Positions 9,523 to 18,563 of a stretch of DNA of 64,000 bases are shown piece by piece; position 1 is the first letter of the stretch; the number at the start of each line of letters is the position of its first letter. Position numbers and translations under genes: made by a program. The notes under the pieces are model-generated. The model was not told the DNA's origin and ran no database searches. It was given only the letters and a program-made list of their open reading frames with translations. The stretch covers positions 892,501 through 956,500 of the forward strand of contig NC_013520.1 of assembly GCF_000024945.1 (NCBI RefSeq). Direction: 5' to 3'. The DNA is from Veillonella parvula DSM 2008. GTDB taxonomy: Bacteria; Bacillota; Negativicutes; Veillonellales; Veillonellaceae.

Positions 9523-9900
9523 ATGAAGCAAACAGAATTAGGCGCAGCTATAGAGTCTGCGAAAGGAGAGGCTACAGAGGTCAAGACTGTAAAGGTAGAT
9601 ATTTTTGACATCCCTGAAACGAAGGTTGAGGAATATATTGCTAATCGTAAAGAGGTAGCAGAAGCAGCAGCACAGGTTATGAGATCATACTGTGTTACTG
9701 TAAAACGTGAAACTTTAGATCCTGAAGAAGGGGAAGCAGTGGTTGGTTACTATATAACGGGTGAAATTCTAATGTGCGTCATCTTGGACCCATTTGAAGT
9801 GCCTGTTATGAAGGTAGCTCTTGATAAAGGGACTCTTAAGGACTATATTTTAGCAGCTAATGATTTAACAGAAGACATGTTAGCGTCTCTTGAAAAGTAA
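9523..9900 (+). CDS. Unrecognised small acidic protein
   Basis: I do not recognise this 125-residue protein. It is soluble, has no signal peptide or membrane segment, and is rich in E, V and K. It has a predicted helical stretch near residues 40-60 (IANRKEVAEAAAQVMRSYC), then a strand-rich central part with CVTVKRETLDP, GYYITGEILMCVILDP and VPVMKVALDKG. The ATG at 9523 follows TGTGAGGTG at good spacing; a GTG two codons upstream is less likely. It lies 50 bp behind the aminopeptidase and may be co-transcribed with it. Coding quality and ribosome site suggest a real gene. Confidence 0.6.
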   Translation: MKQTELGAAIESAKGEATEVKTVKVDIFDIPETKVEEYIANRKEVAEAAAQVMRSYCVTVKRETLDPEEGEAVVGYYITGEILMCVILDPFEVPVMKVALDKGTLKDYILAANDLTEDMLASLEK

Positions 9901-9963
9901 AAGGATTTCGTATCTTAATGTGTTCTATAAATGGACAAATGTAAAATACTTTAACCTGCTACA

Positions 9964-9992
9964 TTGATGTAGTAAAGAAATTTGTTTATAAT
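9964..9992 (+). promoter_or_regulatory. Promoter of the tandem binding-protein ABC operon
   Basis: TTGATG (9964-9969) and TATAAT (9987-9992) are 17 nt apart, about 40 nt before the first binding-protein start. This is a strong match to the sigma-A consensus. No T-box or other large leader fits in the short distance between it and the gene. Confidence 0.75.
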
Positions 9993-10031
9993 AGATGTAT
10001 TATAGTCATTGCAGATAGGAAGGAAATCCCC

Positions 10032-11009
10032 ATGAACTTGAAAAAAGGTATTGCCCTAGCGCTCACGGCGGCAGCATTGTTGGCGTTTACAGGCTGTGGC
10101 TCAAATGGAACTACATCGAATGGTGAATATAAAGTTGGTGTTGTACAGCTGGTAGAACATCCTGCACTAGATGCGGCAAATAAGGGCTTTGTTGATGCGC
10201 TAAAAGAAAAAGGTTTGGCAGAAAAGATTACTTTTGATCAACAAAATGCGCAAGCTGATCAATCTAATTTGAATAGTATTGCACAGCGTTTCGTATCCGA
10301 TCGGAAAAACTTGATTTTAGCAATTGCTACGCCAGCGGCTCAATCCATGGCGAATGCAACTCATGATATTCCAATCTTAGGTACAGCAATTACTGATTAC
10401 GAGGCAGCTAAACTTGTTAAATCCAATCAAAAACCTGGTGGTAATGTATCTGGTACGTCTGACATGAATCCAGTAGAGCAACAAGTAGATCTAATTTTAC
10501 GAGTAATGCCAAATGCGAAAACAATTGGTACTATCTATAGCTCAAGCGAAGTAAACTCTCAAATTCAAGTGGAGAAGATGAAAGCTTATGCAGCTACAAA
10601 GGGTATTAAAGTTGAAGAAGTTACAGTTTCCAATGTAAACGATATTCAACAAGCGGCACAAAACCTAGTATCTCAACGTGTGGATGCAGTTTATGTGCCA
10701 ACAGATAATGTGGTAGCTTCTGCGATGAGCAATCTTGTAGCTATTACCGATCCAGCAAAAATTCCTGTGTTTGGCGGTGAAGATAACCACGTAAAAGGTG
10801 GGGCAGTTATGTCCTTGTCTGTAGATTACTACAAACTTGGTTACCAGACTGGTTTGATGGCAGCTAAAATTCTAACTGGCGAAGCTAAAGTTGAAGATAT
10901 GCCTATCGAAATGCAGAAAGAATTTAAATTAGTTGTGGGAAAAGATAAATTAGAAAAATTGGGCATCACCTTACCAGAGGATTTGATGAACAAGGCGACT
11001 ATGATTTAA
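10032..11009 (+). CDS. ABC transporter substrate-binding lipoprotein, first of a tandem pair
   Basis: Extracytoplasmic binding protein of the ABC_sub_bind family (COG2984-like), in which some members bind tryptophan or other aromatic compounds. A lipoprotein signal is clear: MNLKKG start, hydrophobic stretch, and AFTGC with lipidated C22. The fold landmarks VGVVQLVEHPALDAANKGF and QQNAQADQSNLNSIAQRFVSD are followed by LAIATPAAQSMA. It is directly upstream of a close paralogue and then of permease and ATPase genes. AGGAAGGAAATC precedes the ATG. The substrate cannot be read from the sequence. Confidence 0.88.
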   Translation: MNLKKGIALALTAAALLAFTGCGSNGTTSNGEYKVGVVQLVEHPALDAANKGFVDALKEKGLAEKITFDQQNAQADQSNLNSIAQRFVSDRKNLILAIATPAAQSMANATHDIPILGTAITDYEAAKLVKSNQKPGGNVSGTSDMNPVEQQVDLILRVMPNAKTIGTIYSSSEVNSQIQVEKMKAYAATKGIKVEEVTVSNVNDIQQAAQNLVSQRVDAVYVPTDNVVASAMSNLVAITDPAKIPVFGGEDNHVKGGAVMSLSVDYYKLGYQTGLMAAKILTGEAKVEDMPIEMQKEFKLVVGKDKLEKLGITLPEDLMNKATMI

Positions 11010-11033
11010 TACATAACTGGTAAGGAGTTATAC

Positions 11034-12014
11034 ATGAACTGGAAAAAAAGTATTGCAGTGGCACTTAGTGCCATTGCTGTTATGGCAATGGTAGGCGGTT
11101 GTGGTTCCAATACTGCAACTAATGACCAAAAGAAAATTGGTGTTATTCAATTAGTAGAACATCCATCTCTTGATGCTGCTAATAAAGGTTTCGTAGATGG
11201 TTTAGCAGCTAAAGGATTTAAGGATGGTCAAAACATTAAAATTGACCAACAAAATGCACAGGCCGATCAATCTAATCTAAATAGTATTGCACAACGTTTC
11301 GTATCTGATAAAAAGGATTTAGTATTAGCTATTGCAACGCCTGCGGCTCAGACGATGGCAAATGCTTCTCATGACATGCCAATCATGGGTACAGCTATTA
11401 CAGATTACGTGACAGCTAAACTCGTTCAATCTAACGAACACCCTGGTGGTAATGTATCTGGTACATCTGATATGACACCTGTTGAAAAAGAGGTTGATCT
11501 TATCATAGCATTAGTACCGAATGTAAAGCGTATTGGTGCCATTTATACATCCTCTGAGATCAACTCCCAATTGCAAGTTGAAAAAATGAAAGCGTATGCT
11601 GCTACAAAAGGTATTACTGTTGTAGAGGCAACTGTTTCCAATGTAAATGATATCCAACAAGCCGCTACCAATCTTGTGAACCAAGATGTACAAGCTATCT
11701 ATACGCCAACAGATAATGTATTGGCATCTGCTATGGCTAACTTAGCACAAATTACAGATGCTGCTAAAATTCCAGTATTTGCTGCCGATGAAGGTATGAC
11801 AATGACTGGTGGTGTAGCAACTTATTCTGTTGATTACTATCAATTGGGTTATCAAACAGGTTTAATGGCTGCTAAAGTTCTTGCAGGAGAAGCAAAAATT
11901 GCAGACTTAGCTATTGAGACACAAAAAGAGATTAAGTTAACTGTTAACGAAGAACGTGCTAAAAAATTAGGTATTACGATTCCTGAAGCTCTTCGTAAAG
12001 ATATGAAACAATAG
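11034..12014 (+). CDS. ABC transporter substrate-binding lipoprotein, second of a tandem pair
   Basis: A 326-residue paralogue of the preceding gene with the same architecture: lipoprotein signal ending AMVGGC (C23), then IGVIQLVEHPSLDAANKGF and the same QQNAQADQSNLNSIAQRFVSD block. The two diverge mainly in the middle and at the C-terminus (for example FGGEDNHVKGG in the first against FAADEGMTMTGG here), as expected if they bind different ligands for one transporter. It is 24 bp downstream of its paralogue, with AAGGAG before the ATG. Confidence 0.88.
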   Translation: MNWKKSIAVALSAIAVMAMVGGCGSNTATNDQKKIGVIQLVEHPSLDAANKGFVDGLAAKGFKDGQNIKIDQQNAQADQSNLNSIAQRFVSDKKDLVLAIATPAAQTMANASHDMPIMGTAITDYVTAKLVQSNEHPGGNVSGTSDMTPVEKEVDLIIALVPNVKRIGAIYTSSEINSQLQVEKMKAYAATKGITVVEATVSNVNDIQQAATNLVNQDVQAIYTPTDNVLASAMANLAQITDAAKIPVFAADEGMTMTGGVATYSVDYYQLGYQTGLMAAKVLAGEAKIADLAIETQKEIKLTVNEERAKKLGITIPEALRKDMKQ

Positions 12015-12022
12015 AGGAGAAT

Positions 12023-12898
12023 TTGATGTTAGATTTAGTGGTAGGCACCATAACCACAGGCCTTTTATGGTCTTTGTTAGCGGTCGGTGTATTCATAACC
12101 TTCCGCGTATTAGATGTGGCTGACTTAACCGTGGAAGGTACGTTCCCAATGGGGGCAGCCATTTCTGCTATTTTAATTACAAGTGGTATGAATCCAATCC
12201 TTTCCATTTTACTTGCCGGTGTGGGTGGTATGATAGCCGGTGCTGTAACAGGTTGGATACATACAAAATTAAAAATTCCAGCATTATTGGCCGGTATTTT
12301 GACAATGATTGCACTGTACTCTGTAAACCTTCACATCATGGGCAAAGCTAATGTATCTTTGCTTCGAATGGATACAATTTATACGATTCTTGGTGGATTT
12401 TTCCACACGCCGAATATGTGGTCTGCAGCTATCGTAGGTATTATCGTTGCTGTAGTTGTATGTTTGCTCTTATTTTGGTTCTTCGGTACCGAAATTGGTA
12501 CAGCCTTACGTGCTACAGGTGTTAACCCTCAAATGATTCGCGCTCAAGGCGTAAATACTGATAATATGATCGTTCTTGGTCTTTTGATTTCCAATGGCTT
12601 TGTTGGTATGTCTGGAGCTCTTATCGGTCAATTCCAAGGCTTTGCTGATGTAGGCATGGGTATTGGTACCATCGTTATTGGTTTGGCTTCTGTAATCATC
12701 GGTGAAGTAGTATTTGGTACGAAATCCTTCGTACGCAGTCTCATCGCTGTAGTACTTGGTTCTATAGTATATCGTATCGTTATTGCTGCCGTTCTCTACA
12801 TGGGTATGCCACCAAATGATTTGAAATTATTCACTGCAATTCTTGTTGCCATAGCGCTTTCCCTACCTACATTGAAAGCAAAATGGTTGGCTCGTTAA
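12023..12898 (+). CDS. ABC transporter permease of the binding-protein operon
   Basis: Integral membrane permease, 291 aa, with about eight hydrophobic segments; related to branched-chain-type permeases (COG4120 group). The segments include LLWSLLAVGVFITFRVL near residue 12 and SILLAGVGGMIAGAVTG near 57. TALRATGVNPQMIRAQGV near 165 is the cytoplasmic loop that contacts the ATPase in this family. The gene starts nine bases after the second binding protein (AGAGGAG site) and is followed 11 bases later by the ATPase. Together with the two lipoproteins it makes a complete importer. Confidence 0.88.
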   Translation: MMLDLVVGTITTGLLWSLLAVGVFITFRVLDVADLTVEGTFPMGAAISAILITSGMNPILSILLAGVGGMIAGAVTGWIHTKLKIPALLAGILTMIALYSVNLHIMGKANVSLLRMDTIYTILGGFFHTPNMWSAAIVGIIVAVVVCLLLFWFFGTEIGTALRATGVNPQMIRAQGVNTDNMIVLGLLISNGFVGMSGALIGQFQGFADVGMGIGTIVIGLASVIIGEVVFGTKSFVRSLIAVVLGSIVYRIVIAAVLYMGMPPNDLKLFTAILVAIALSLPTLKAKWLAR

Positions 12899-12908
12899 GG
12901 AGGACACT

Positions 12909-13706
12909 ATGTTAGAAGTAAAAAATATGGTAAAAACCTTCTTTAAGGGCACAATTAATGAAAAGACTGCATTACAAGGCATCAACCTTCGCCTAGAAGA
13001 AGGAGATTTCTGTACTGTAATCGGTGGTAATGGTGCTGGTAAAAGTACTTTACTAAACTCCATCGCCGGTGTATTCCCAGTAGATGAAGGCTCCATTACA
13101 ATTAATGATATTGATGTAACAAAAATGCCAGAATACAAGCGTGCTAAATACATTGGCCGTGTATTCCAAGATCCTATGGTAGGTACTGCTGGTAATATGC
13201 AAATTGAAGAAAACTTGATTCTTGCTATGCGCCGTGGTAAAAGCTTAGGCCTTAAATGGGCTTTCAAAGATAGCGAACAAGCATTCTTTAAGGAACGCCT
13301 TGCATTATTAGGTTTAGGACTTGAAGAACGTTTATCTGCTCGTATGGGCCTACTATCTGGTGGTCAACGCCAATCTATTACATTATTAATGGCTACCATG
13401 CTTCGTCCAGAGCTTTTGCTATTGGATGAGCATACTGCGGCACTTGACCCTAAGACTGCAGAAAATGTATTGCAACTAACAGATAAACTTGTTGCAGAGC
13501 ATAATCTAACAACTCTTATGATTACTCATAATATGCGTGATGCATTGCGCTTTGGTAATCGCCTCATCATGATGGACGCTGGTCGAATTATCTATGATGT
13601 AAAAGGAGAAGAAAAGAAACAATTAACTGTTGCGGACTTACTTCAAAAGTTTGAGGTAGCTGGTGAAAATGCACTGAGCGACCGCATGGTGCTAGGTGCT
13701 AAATAA
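12909..13706 (+). CDS. ABC transporter ATP-binding protein of the binding-protein operon
   Basis: ATPase subunit (COG1101 group) that energises the upstream permease. Walker A is GGNGAGKST near residue 38, the Q-loop lies near RVFQDP, the ABC signature is LLSGGQRQS near 155, and Walker B with catalytic glutamate is LLLLDEHTAALD near 175 (histidine follows the glutamate, as is common in this subgroup), followed by the H-loop ITHNM. Its 265 aa is normal. The last gene of the four-gene operon; no strong terminator was seen before the rpsO promoter. Confidence 0.9.
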   Translation: MLEVKNMVKTFFKGTINEKTALQGINLRLEEGDFCTVIGGNGAGKSTLLNSIAGVFPVDEGSITINDIDVTKMPEYKRAKYIGRVFQDPMVGTAGNMQIEENLILAMRRGKSLGLKWAFKDSEQAFFKERLALLGLGLEERLSARMGLLSGGQRQSITLLMATMLRPELLLLDEHTAALDPKTAENVLQLTDKLVAEHNLTTLMITHNMRDALRFGNRLIMMDAGRIIYDVKGEEKKQLTVADLLQKFEVAGENALSDRMVLGAK

Positions 13707-13752
13707 TAGAAGGAAGTTCTAATCTATTTTTTGTTCAATTACTGTATTTTGC

Positions 13753-13781
13753 TTTACAAGATAGGGCAGATACTGTATACT
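13753..13781 (+). promoter_or_regulatory. rpsO promoter
   Basis: TTTACA (13753-13758) and TATACT (13776-13781) with 17-nt spacing. It would start transcription near 13788 and leave a leader of about 90 nt before rpsO. Confidence 0.75.
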
Positions 13782-13802
13782 AAATTAGGTCGTAAGACAT
13801 AT

Positions 13803-13847
13803 CGTAAGCGAAGTATTCGATTCTCCAACGGTTACTTAAGCTTATCG
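13803..13847 (+). promoter_or_regulatory. Structured rpsO leader, candidate S15 autoregulatory element
   Basis: CGTAAGCGAAGTA (13803-13815) pairs with TACTTAAGCTTATCG (13833-13847) through a long stem with small internal mismatches, closing a 17-nt loop. It lies between the rpsO promoter and its strong AGGAGG site. Many bacteria have S15-binding leaders here that repress rpsO translation; the identity of this one is inferred from position and structure only. Confidence 0.5.
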
Positions 13848-13876
13848 GGATTATAATTTTTTAGGAGGTAACATTA

Positions 13877-14143
13877 ATGTTAACTACAGAAGCTAAATTA
13901 ACAGTAATTAAAGAATACGCTACTCATGAAGGTGACACTGGTTCTCCAGAAGTACAAGTTGCGATTTTAACAAGTCGCATTCAATACTTAACTGAGCACT
14001 TGAAAGAGCACAAAAAAGACCATCATTCCCGTCGTGGTTTGTTGAAATTGGTTGGTCAACGCCGTAACATGCTTGACTACCTTCGTCGTAAAGATATCGA
14101 ACGTTATCGTTCTCTTATTGAACGCCTTGGTCTTCGTAAATAA
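13877..14143 (+). CDS. rpsO: 30S ribosomal protein S15
   Basis: Primary-binding protein of the 30S platform; it contacts 16S rRNA helices 20-22. At 88 aa it matches the family throughout: [19 protein letters not shown] near residue 17, [19 protein letters not shown] near 45 and [11 protein letters not shown] near 67. It has a perfect TTAGGAGGTAAC ribosome site. It has its own promoter and a strong terminator, so it is transcribed separately from pnp, although rpsO-pnp adjacency is ancient. Confidence 0.97.
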   Translation: MLTTEAKLTVIKEYATHEGDTGSPEVQVAILTSRIQYLTEHLKEHKKDHHSRRGLLKLVGQRRNMLDYLRRKDIERYRSLIERLGLRK

Positions 14144-14150
14144 TAAAATT

Positions 14151-14175
14151 AGCCGTCCTAAAGGACGGCTTTTTT
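14151..14175 (+). terminator. rpsO intrinsic terminator
   Basis: AGCCGTCC (14151-14158), TAAA loop, GGACGGCT (14163-14170), followed by a T run. A perfect 8-bp stem starting about 8 bp after the rpsO stop. Confidence 0.9.
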
Positions 14176-14183
14176 ATTTTGAA

Positions 14184-14213
14184 TTGGCTATTTAGCTTTA
14201 ATTGATATATAAT
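14184..14213 (+). promoter_or_regulatory. pnp promoter
   Basis: TTGGCT (14184-14189) and TATAAT (14208-14213) with 18-nt spacing, just after the rpsO terminator and about 40 nt before pnp. Confidence 0.6.
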
Positions 14214-14254
14214 TAGAAGGTATACATATAAGAAGATTTTTAGGAGGAATAGGA

Positions 14255-16324
14255 ATGGAACAATTCCAAATGGACCTAGCTGGTCGTACGCTTACGATTG
14301 AAACTGGGGAACTTGCAAAACAAGCTGGCGGTGCCGTAATGGTTGGTTATGGCGATACTCGTGTACTCGTTACTGCTACAGGCTCTAAAGAGGCGAAGGA
14401 TATTGACTTCTTCCCACTTACAGTAGACTATGAAGAAAAAATGTATGCGGTTGGTCGTTTACCAGGGGGCTTCATTAAACGTGAAGCACGCCCACCTGAG
14501 TCTGCGATTTTGAATAGCCGTTTGATTGACCGTCCTATTCGTCCATTATTTAATAAAGGTGTACGTAACGAAGTACACGTAGTAGCAACAGTTATGTCTG
14601 TGGACCAAGATTGTGATCCAGCCATTTGTGGTATGATTGGTGCTTCTGCGGCATTGTCTATTTCTGATGTTCCTTGGAATGGTCCTATTGCAGGCGTTCG
14701 TATGGGACGTATCAATGGTGAATTTGTTGTAAATCCAACGAAAGCACAATTAGAAGAAACAGATCTTAATATCGTTGTGGCTGGTACTAAAGATGCTATC
14801 CTCATGGTTGAAGGTGGCGCTGAAGAAGTACCGGAAGATATCATTCTTGAAGTTATCATGGCAGCTCACGAAGAAATCAAAAAAATCGTAGCATTCCAAG
14901 AAGATATGACTGCAAAAGTAGGTAAGGAAAAACGCGTATTTGAATGTAAAGATGTTCCTGTTGAAATCAGTGATGCAGTTCGTGCCTATGGTCATGATAA
15001 ACTTGATGCTGCAGTTCGTTGTGCAGATAAACAACAACGTGATGCACAAGAAAATGAAGTACGTGCAGATGTATTAGCTCACTTTGAAGAGATCTACCCA
15101 GATAACTTGGCTGATGTAAATAAAGCATTTGATGCAATGACAAAAGAAATCGTGCGTCATATGATTACTGTTGAAAAAATCCGTCCAGATGGCCGTCAAC
15201 TTGATGAAGTTCGTCCAATCTCTTGCCGTACAGGTGTATTACCACGTACACATGGCTCTGGCTTGTTTACACGTGGTCAAACTCAAGTGTTGAATGTCAT
15301 AACAGTAGCGCCTTTATCCGAAAAACAAACCATCGATGGCCTTGGTGTTGAAACTGAAAAACGTTATATCCATCATTATAATTTCCCATCTTTCTCCGTA
15401 GGGGAAACTCGTTCTTCCCGTGGCCCTGGGCGTCGTGAAATTGGTCATGGTGCGTTGGCTGAACGCGCGTTGGTACCTGTGATTCCAAGTGAAGAGGATT
15501 TCCCATATGCTTTGCGTTTAGTATCTGAAGTATTGGAATCTAATGGTTCTAGCTCCATGGCTTCCGTATGTGGTTCTACATTATCTTTGATGGATGCTGG
15601 TGTACCTATTAAAGCGCCTGTAGCTGGTATCGCTATGGGTCTTGTAACTCAAGGGGAACACTATACAATTTTAACAGATATTCAAGGCATGGAAGATGCT
15701 CTCGGAGATATGGACTTTAAAGTTGCTGGTACAGCTAAAGGCGTAACAGCAATTCAAATGGATATCAAGATTTCTGGATTATCCCGTGAAATCCTTCAAG
15801 AAGCATTAGAACAAGCTCACAAAGGTCGTATGCATATCATGGGTATCATGCTTGATACAATTGCTGAACCACGTCAACAAATGTCCCAATACGCTCCACG
15901 TATTATTACAATGAAAATTGATCCTGATAAGATTCGTGACGTAATCGGTTCTGGCGGTAAAGTAATTCGCAGTATTATCGAAGAAACAGGCGCTAAAATT
16001 GACATAGAAGATGATGGTACAGTATTTATCGCCTCTGTAGAACAAGAAGGGGCTGCAAAAGCTCAAGAAATTATTACAAACCTTACTAAAGAGGTTGAAG
16101 TAGGTGAAGTATATCTTGGTAAAGTAACTCGTCTAATGGCTTTTGGCGCATTTGTAGAAGTATTACCAGGTAAGGAAGGTCTTGTACATATTTCTAAACT
16201 CGCGAAAGAACGCGTTGAAAATGTAGAAGACGTAGTAAGTGTAGGGGATGAAATCATGGTAAAAGTTATCGAAATCGATAAACAAGGACGTGTGAATTTG
16301 TCCCGTAAAGATTGTTTAAAATAA
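14255..16324 (+). CDS. pnp: Polynucleotide phosphorylase PNPase
   Basis: Phosphorolytic 3'-5' exoribonuclease and template-independent RNA polymerase, a trimer central to RNA turnover. Two RNase PH domains come first ([22 protein letters not shown] near 50-70; [14 protein letters not shown] near 330), with the second-core active-site region [16 protein letters not shown] near 450 and [11 protein letters not shown] near 485. KH follows near 560 ([15 protein letters not shown]), then S1 near 620 ([19 protein letters not shown]). It is 689 aa. It ends shortly after S1, with no long acidic tail. The ATG follows TTAGGAGG. The dUTPase gene follows 11 bp later. Confidence 0.97.
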   Translation: MEQFQMDLAGRTLTIETGELAKQAGGAVMVGYGDTRVLVTATGSKEAKDIDFFPLTVDYEEKMYAVGRLPGGFIKREARPPESAILNSRLIDRPIRPLFNKGVRNEVHVVATVMSVDQDCDPAICGMIGASAALSISDVPWNGPIAGVRMGRINGEFVVNPTKAQLEETDLNIVVAGTKDAILMVEGGAEEVPEDIILEVIMAAHEEIKKIVAFQEDMTAKVGKEKRVFECKDVPVEISDAVRAYGHDKLDAAVRCADKQQRDAQENEVRADVLAHFEEIYPDNLADVNKAFDAMTKEIVRHMITVEKIRPDGRQLDEVRPISCRTGVLPRTHGSGLFTRGQTQVLNVITVAPLSEKQTIDGLGVETEKRYIHHYNFPSFSVGETRSSRGPGRREIGHGALAERALVPVIPSEEDFPYALRLVSEVLESNGSSSMASVCGSTLSLMDAGVPIKAPVAGIAMGLVTQGEHYTILTDIQGMEDALGDMDFKVAGTAKGVTAIQMDIKISGLSREILQEALEQAHKGRMHIMGIMLDTIAEPRQQMSQYAPRIITMKIDPDKIRDVIGSGGKVIRSIIEETGAKIDIEDDGTVFIASVEQEGAAKAQEIITNLTKEVEVGEVYLGKVTRLMAFGAFVEVLPGKEGLVHISKLAKERVENVEDVVSVGDEIMVKVIEIDKQGRVNLSRKDCLK

Positions 16325-16334
16325 GAGGTGTTAC

Positions 16335-16784
16335 ATGGATATTCGCGGCTTTGAAGTAGTTTCTGCTTTTGAAGAACAAGATATCAACTTACCAACACGT
16401 AAAACAACTGAAAGCGCAGGTTATGATATTGAATGTGCTGAAGCTGTTACTTTAGAACCTGGTCAAGTGGTTTTGGTGCCAACGGGTATTAAAGCTTTTA
16501 TGGCATACGATGAATATCTTGCCATTCACATTCGTTCTAGTATGGCTATTAAACGTCATCTGGCACTTGTGAATAGCACAGGTATTATCGATAGTGATTA
16601 CTACAATAATGAGGACAATGAAGGTCATATTATGATTGCCCTTCTAAACTTTGGCAAAGAAATAGTTACCCTTGATAAAGGGGAACGCGTTGCTCAAGGT
16701 ATATTCTCTAAATACCTTATTACAAACGATGATGATGCTACAGGTGTAAGAACTGGTGGCATTGGAAGCACCGGGACTATGTAA
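16335..16784 (+). CDS. dut: dUTPase (deoxyuridine 5'-triphosphate nucleotidohydrolase)
   Basis: Hydrolyses dUTP to dUMP and PPi, which keeps uracil out of DNA and feeds thymidylate synthesis. The five trimeric dUTPase motifs are visible: AGYDIE near residue 27, RSSMA near 67 (usually RSGLA), GIIDSDYYNNEDNEG near 84 in the longer form also seen in Bacillus-type and phage enzymes, GERVAQ near 117, and the glycine-rich tail TGGIGSTG near 140. It has 149 aa. It probably belongs to the pnp transcript and is followed by a strong terminator. Confidence 0.9.
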   Translation: MDIRGFEVVSAFEEQDINLPTRKTTESAGYDIECAEAVTLEPGQVVLVPTGIKAFMAYDEYLAIHIRSSMAIKRHLALVNSTGIIDSDYYNNEDNEGHIMIALLNFGKEIVTLDKGERVAQGIFSKYLITNDDDATGVRTGGIGSTGTM

Positions 16785-16811
16785 ATAATATATGGTTTTG
16801 TATAAAATAGT

Positions 16812-16842
16812 AAAAACCGCTCAACTTTGTTGGGCGGTTTTT
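16812..16842 (+). terminator. Intrinsic terminator after the dUTPase gene
   Basis: AAAAACCGCTCAAC (16812-16825) pairs with GTTGGGCGGTTTTT (16829-16842) across a TTT loop, with one G-U pair. The A-run/T-run symmetry would allow function on both strands. Confidence 0.9.
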
Positions 16843-16874
16843 GTGTGTCAAATAATCACTTTAGCTGTAATTCT

Positions 16875-16903
16875 TTTACATAATACTATATAATAATTAT
16901 TAT
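16875..16903 (+). promoter_or_regulatory. Putative promoter of the methyltransferase gene
   Basis: TTTACA (16875-16880) and TATTAT (16898-16903) with 17-nt spacing in an AT-rich stretch about 27 nt before the gene. AT-rich background makes chance matches more likely. Confidence 0.45.
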
Positions 16904-16929
16904 AGTTAGTAGAAAATTCGGGAGGCTTT

Positions 16930-18555
16930 ATGAAACAGGAGTCTAAACAAAATAAGAACGTAGGTACATCAGTTACGGGGAATGACATTGAGACTACACA
17001 AAATACCATGCATGTATTGGATGAGAATAAGGTTCTTAAAAAGAGTTATGAAGATGTAGTATATATTTCTCAACCTTTTGGGGCGACCTCATTGAACACA
17101 TTAGCAGCGCGAGCTTTGTTATTTGGATTAAATCCTGTATCTTTAAAAAAGGCTCGTGTCCTTGAGCTCGGATGTTCGTTTGGTGGAAATATTATTTCCC
17201 AAGCTTTATATTATCCTGAAGCATCTTTTACGGGCATCGATTTATCGTCTTCCCAGATTAAGATGGGAAATGAACTGATTGCGTCGATGGGACTTACCAA
17301 TATACATTTGATTGAGAAGGATATTCTGGATATTGATGAATCGTTCGGTATTTTTGACTATATTATTGTACATGGTATTTGGTCCTGGGTTCCAGATGTG
17401 GTAAAAGATAAAATTCTATCTATCTGTAATAAGAATTTATCTGATAACGGTGTAGCTTATGTATCGTATAATACCTATCCTGGATGGAAACGATTAGAGC
17501 AGTATCGAGAAATCATGCAATATGCAGAGCAAAAAGAGTTAGAGCTACCGTTGATGGAACGGACTTTATATACGAAGAATATATTGAAACTTGTAGCTGA
17601 TACGATGGGGATGGATAATCGGATAAGTCAAAAAGCGAGCTATAAAATTGATAATATCCAAAATGTGTTAAGCTCTAACGATTATTATGTGGCCCATGAA
17701 TATTTAGAGCCTTTTAATGATCCTGTATATGTACATGAATTTATAAAACGTGCCAATGACCAAGGTTGTGCATATATAGGGGATGTATTTCTTTCACGAT
17801 CTTTCATAAGTTGGTTACCGGAGGATATTCACGATAATATAGCTCAATTGGCAAATGATGATTATATTGCAAAAGAGCAATATTATGATTACATTTATGA
17901 TACGCAGTTTAGAATGTCCCTGTTAACGAAAAATAAACATACTAAAAAAATTGTTCGTAATGAACGAGTTAGTATAGATGTATTATCAAAATTATATTAT
18001 TGCAGCGTTGTTAATACAGGTATTCCTTCCAATATGACGGATAGTATCCATATTGCTATTAAAGAGGTTATGGATCGGGGTGATATATTTACTATTCAGG
18101 ATATAGTAGATCATATACATAGAAAGCTACCTGGTTATACTATAGAAATGGACAGAGTTTATTCTCGTTTACTATATTTAATCATTGTAGATAATCTTGA
18201 TATGTATGCCGAACCATATGAAAGAGTTGCTTTTGAAGATAATAAGGTGTATATACCTCAACGTTTTATAGATTTTATTTCTACTATAGTAGAAAAGGAA
18301 GGCAGCTCCTATATTGGTATAGGCGACATGTACAATAAAGTACAACAAGATATAGATAATGGATTTCTCTTTGTAATAAAGCAAATGGTGGAGCCTACAA
18401 CAAGAGAAAAGATTCTTGCTATTATGGATGACAATATTACAGTTCAGCGTCATACGCGGGATAATATTGATTTTATTGTTCCTAATAAAGTGTACTTAGA
18501 GGAAATTTTACAACGTATAAGAATGCTCGGGTTTTTACATAAAATAGAAGATTAG
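16930..18555 (+). CDS. Class I SAM-dependent methyltransferase with C-terminal regulatory domain
   Basis: A 541-residue two-part protein. The first ~250 residues are a Rossmann methyltransferase: VLELGCSFGGN near 77 is the SAM-binding motif I, followed by FTGIDLSSSQIKMG near 100 and FDYIIVHGIWSWVPD near 138. The following part, with DNIQNVLSSNDYYVAHEYLEPFNDPVYVHEF near 240-270 (partly quoted), resembles the methyltransferase regulatory domain found in large orphan bacterial methyltransferases, some of which act on protein lysines. The target is not known. It is followed eight bases later by a Nudix hydrolase gene. Confidence 0.75.
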   Translation: MKQESKQNKNVGTSVTGNDIETTQNTMHVLDENKVLKKSYEDVVYISQPFGATSLNTLAARALLFGLNPVSLKKARVLELGCSFGGNIISQALYYPEASFTGIDLSSSQIKMGNELIASMGLTNIHLIEKDILDIDESFGIFDYIIVHGIWSWVPDVVKDKILSICNKNLSDNGVAYVSYNTYPGWKRLEQYREIMQYAEQKELELPLMERTLYTKNILKLVADTMGMDNRISQKASYKIDNIQNVLSSNDYYVAHEYLEPFNDPVYVHEFIKRANDQGCAYIGDVFLSRSFISWLPEDIHDNIAQLANDDYIAKEQYYDYIYDTQFRMSLLTKNKHTKKIVRNERVSIDVLSKLYYCSVVNTGIPSNMTDSIHIAIKEVMDRGDIFTIQDIVDHIHRKLPGYTIEMDRVYSRLLYLIIVDNLDMYAEPYERVAFEDNKVYIPQRFIDFISTIVEKEGSSYIGIGDMYNKVQQDIDNGFLFVIKQMVEPTTREKILAIMDDNITVQRHTRDNIDFIVPNKVYLEEILQRIRMLGFLHKIED

Positions 18556-18563
18556 AGGTATAT

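Noticed and set aside
9901-10031. T-box or amino-acid riboswitch before the tandem binding-protein operon.
   Set aside because: The leader between the promoter and the start is only about 35 nt, too short, and no T-box sequence is present.
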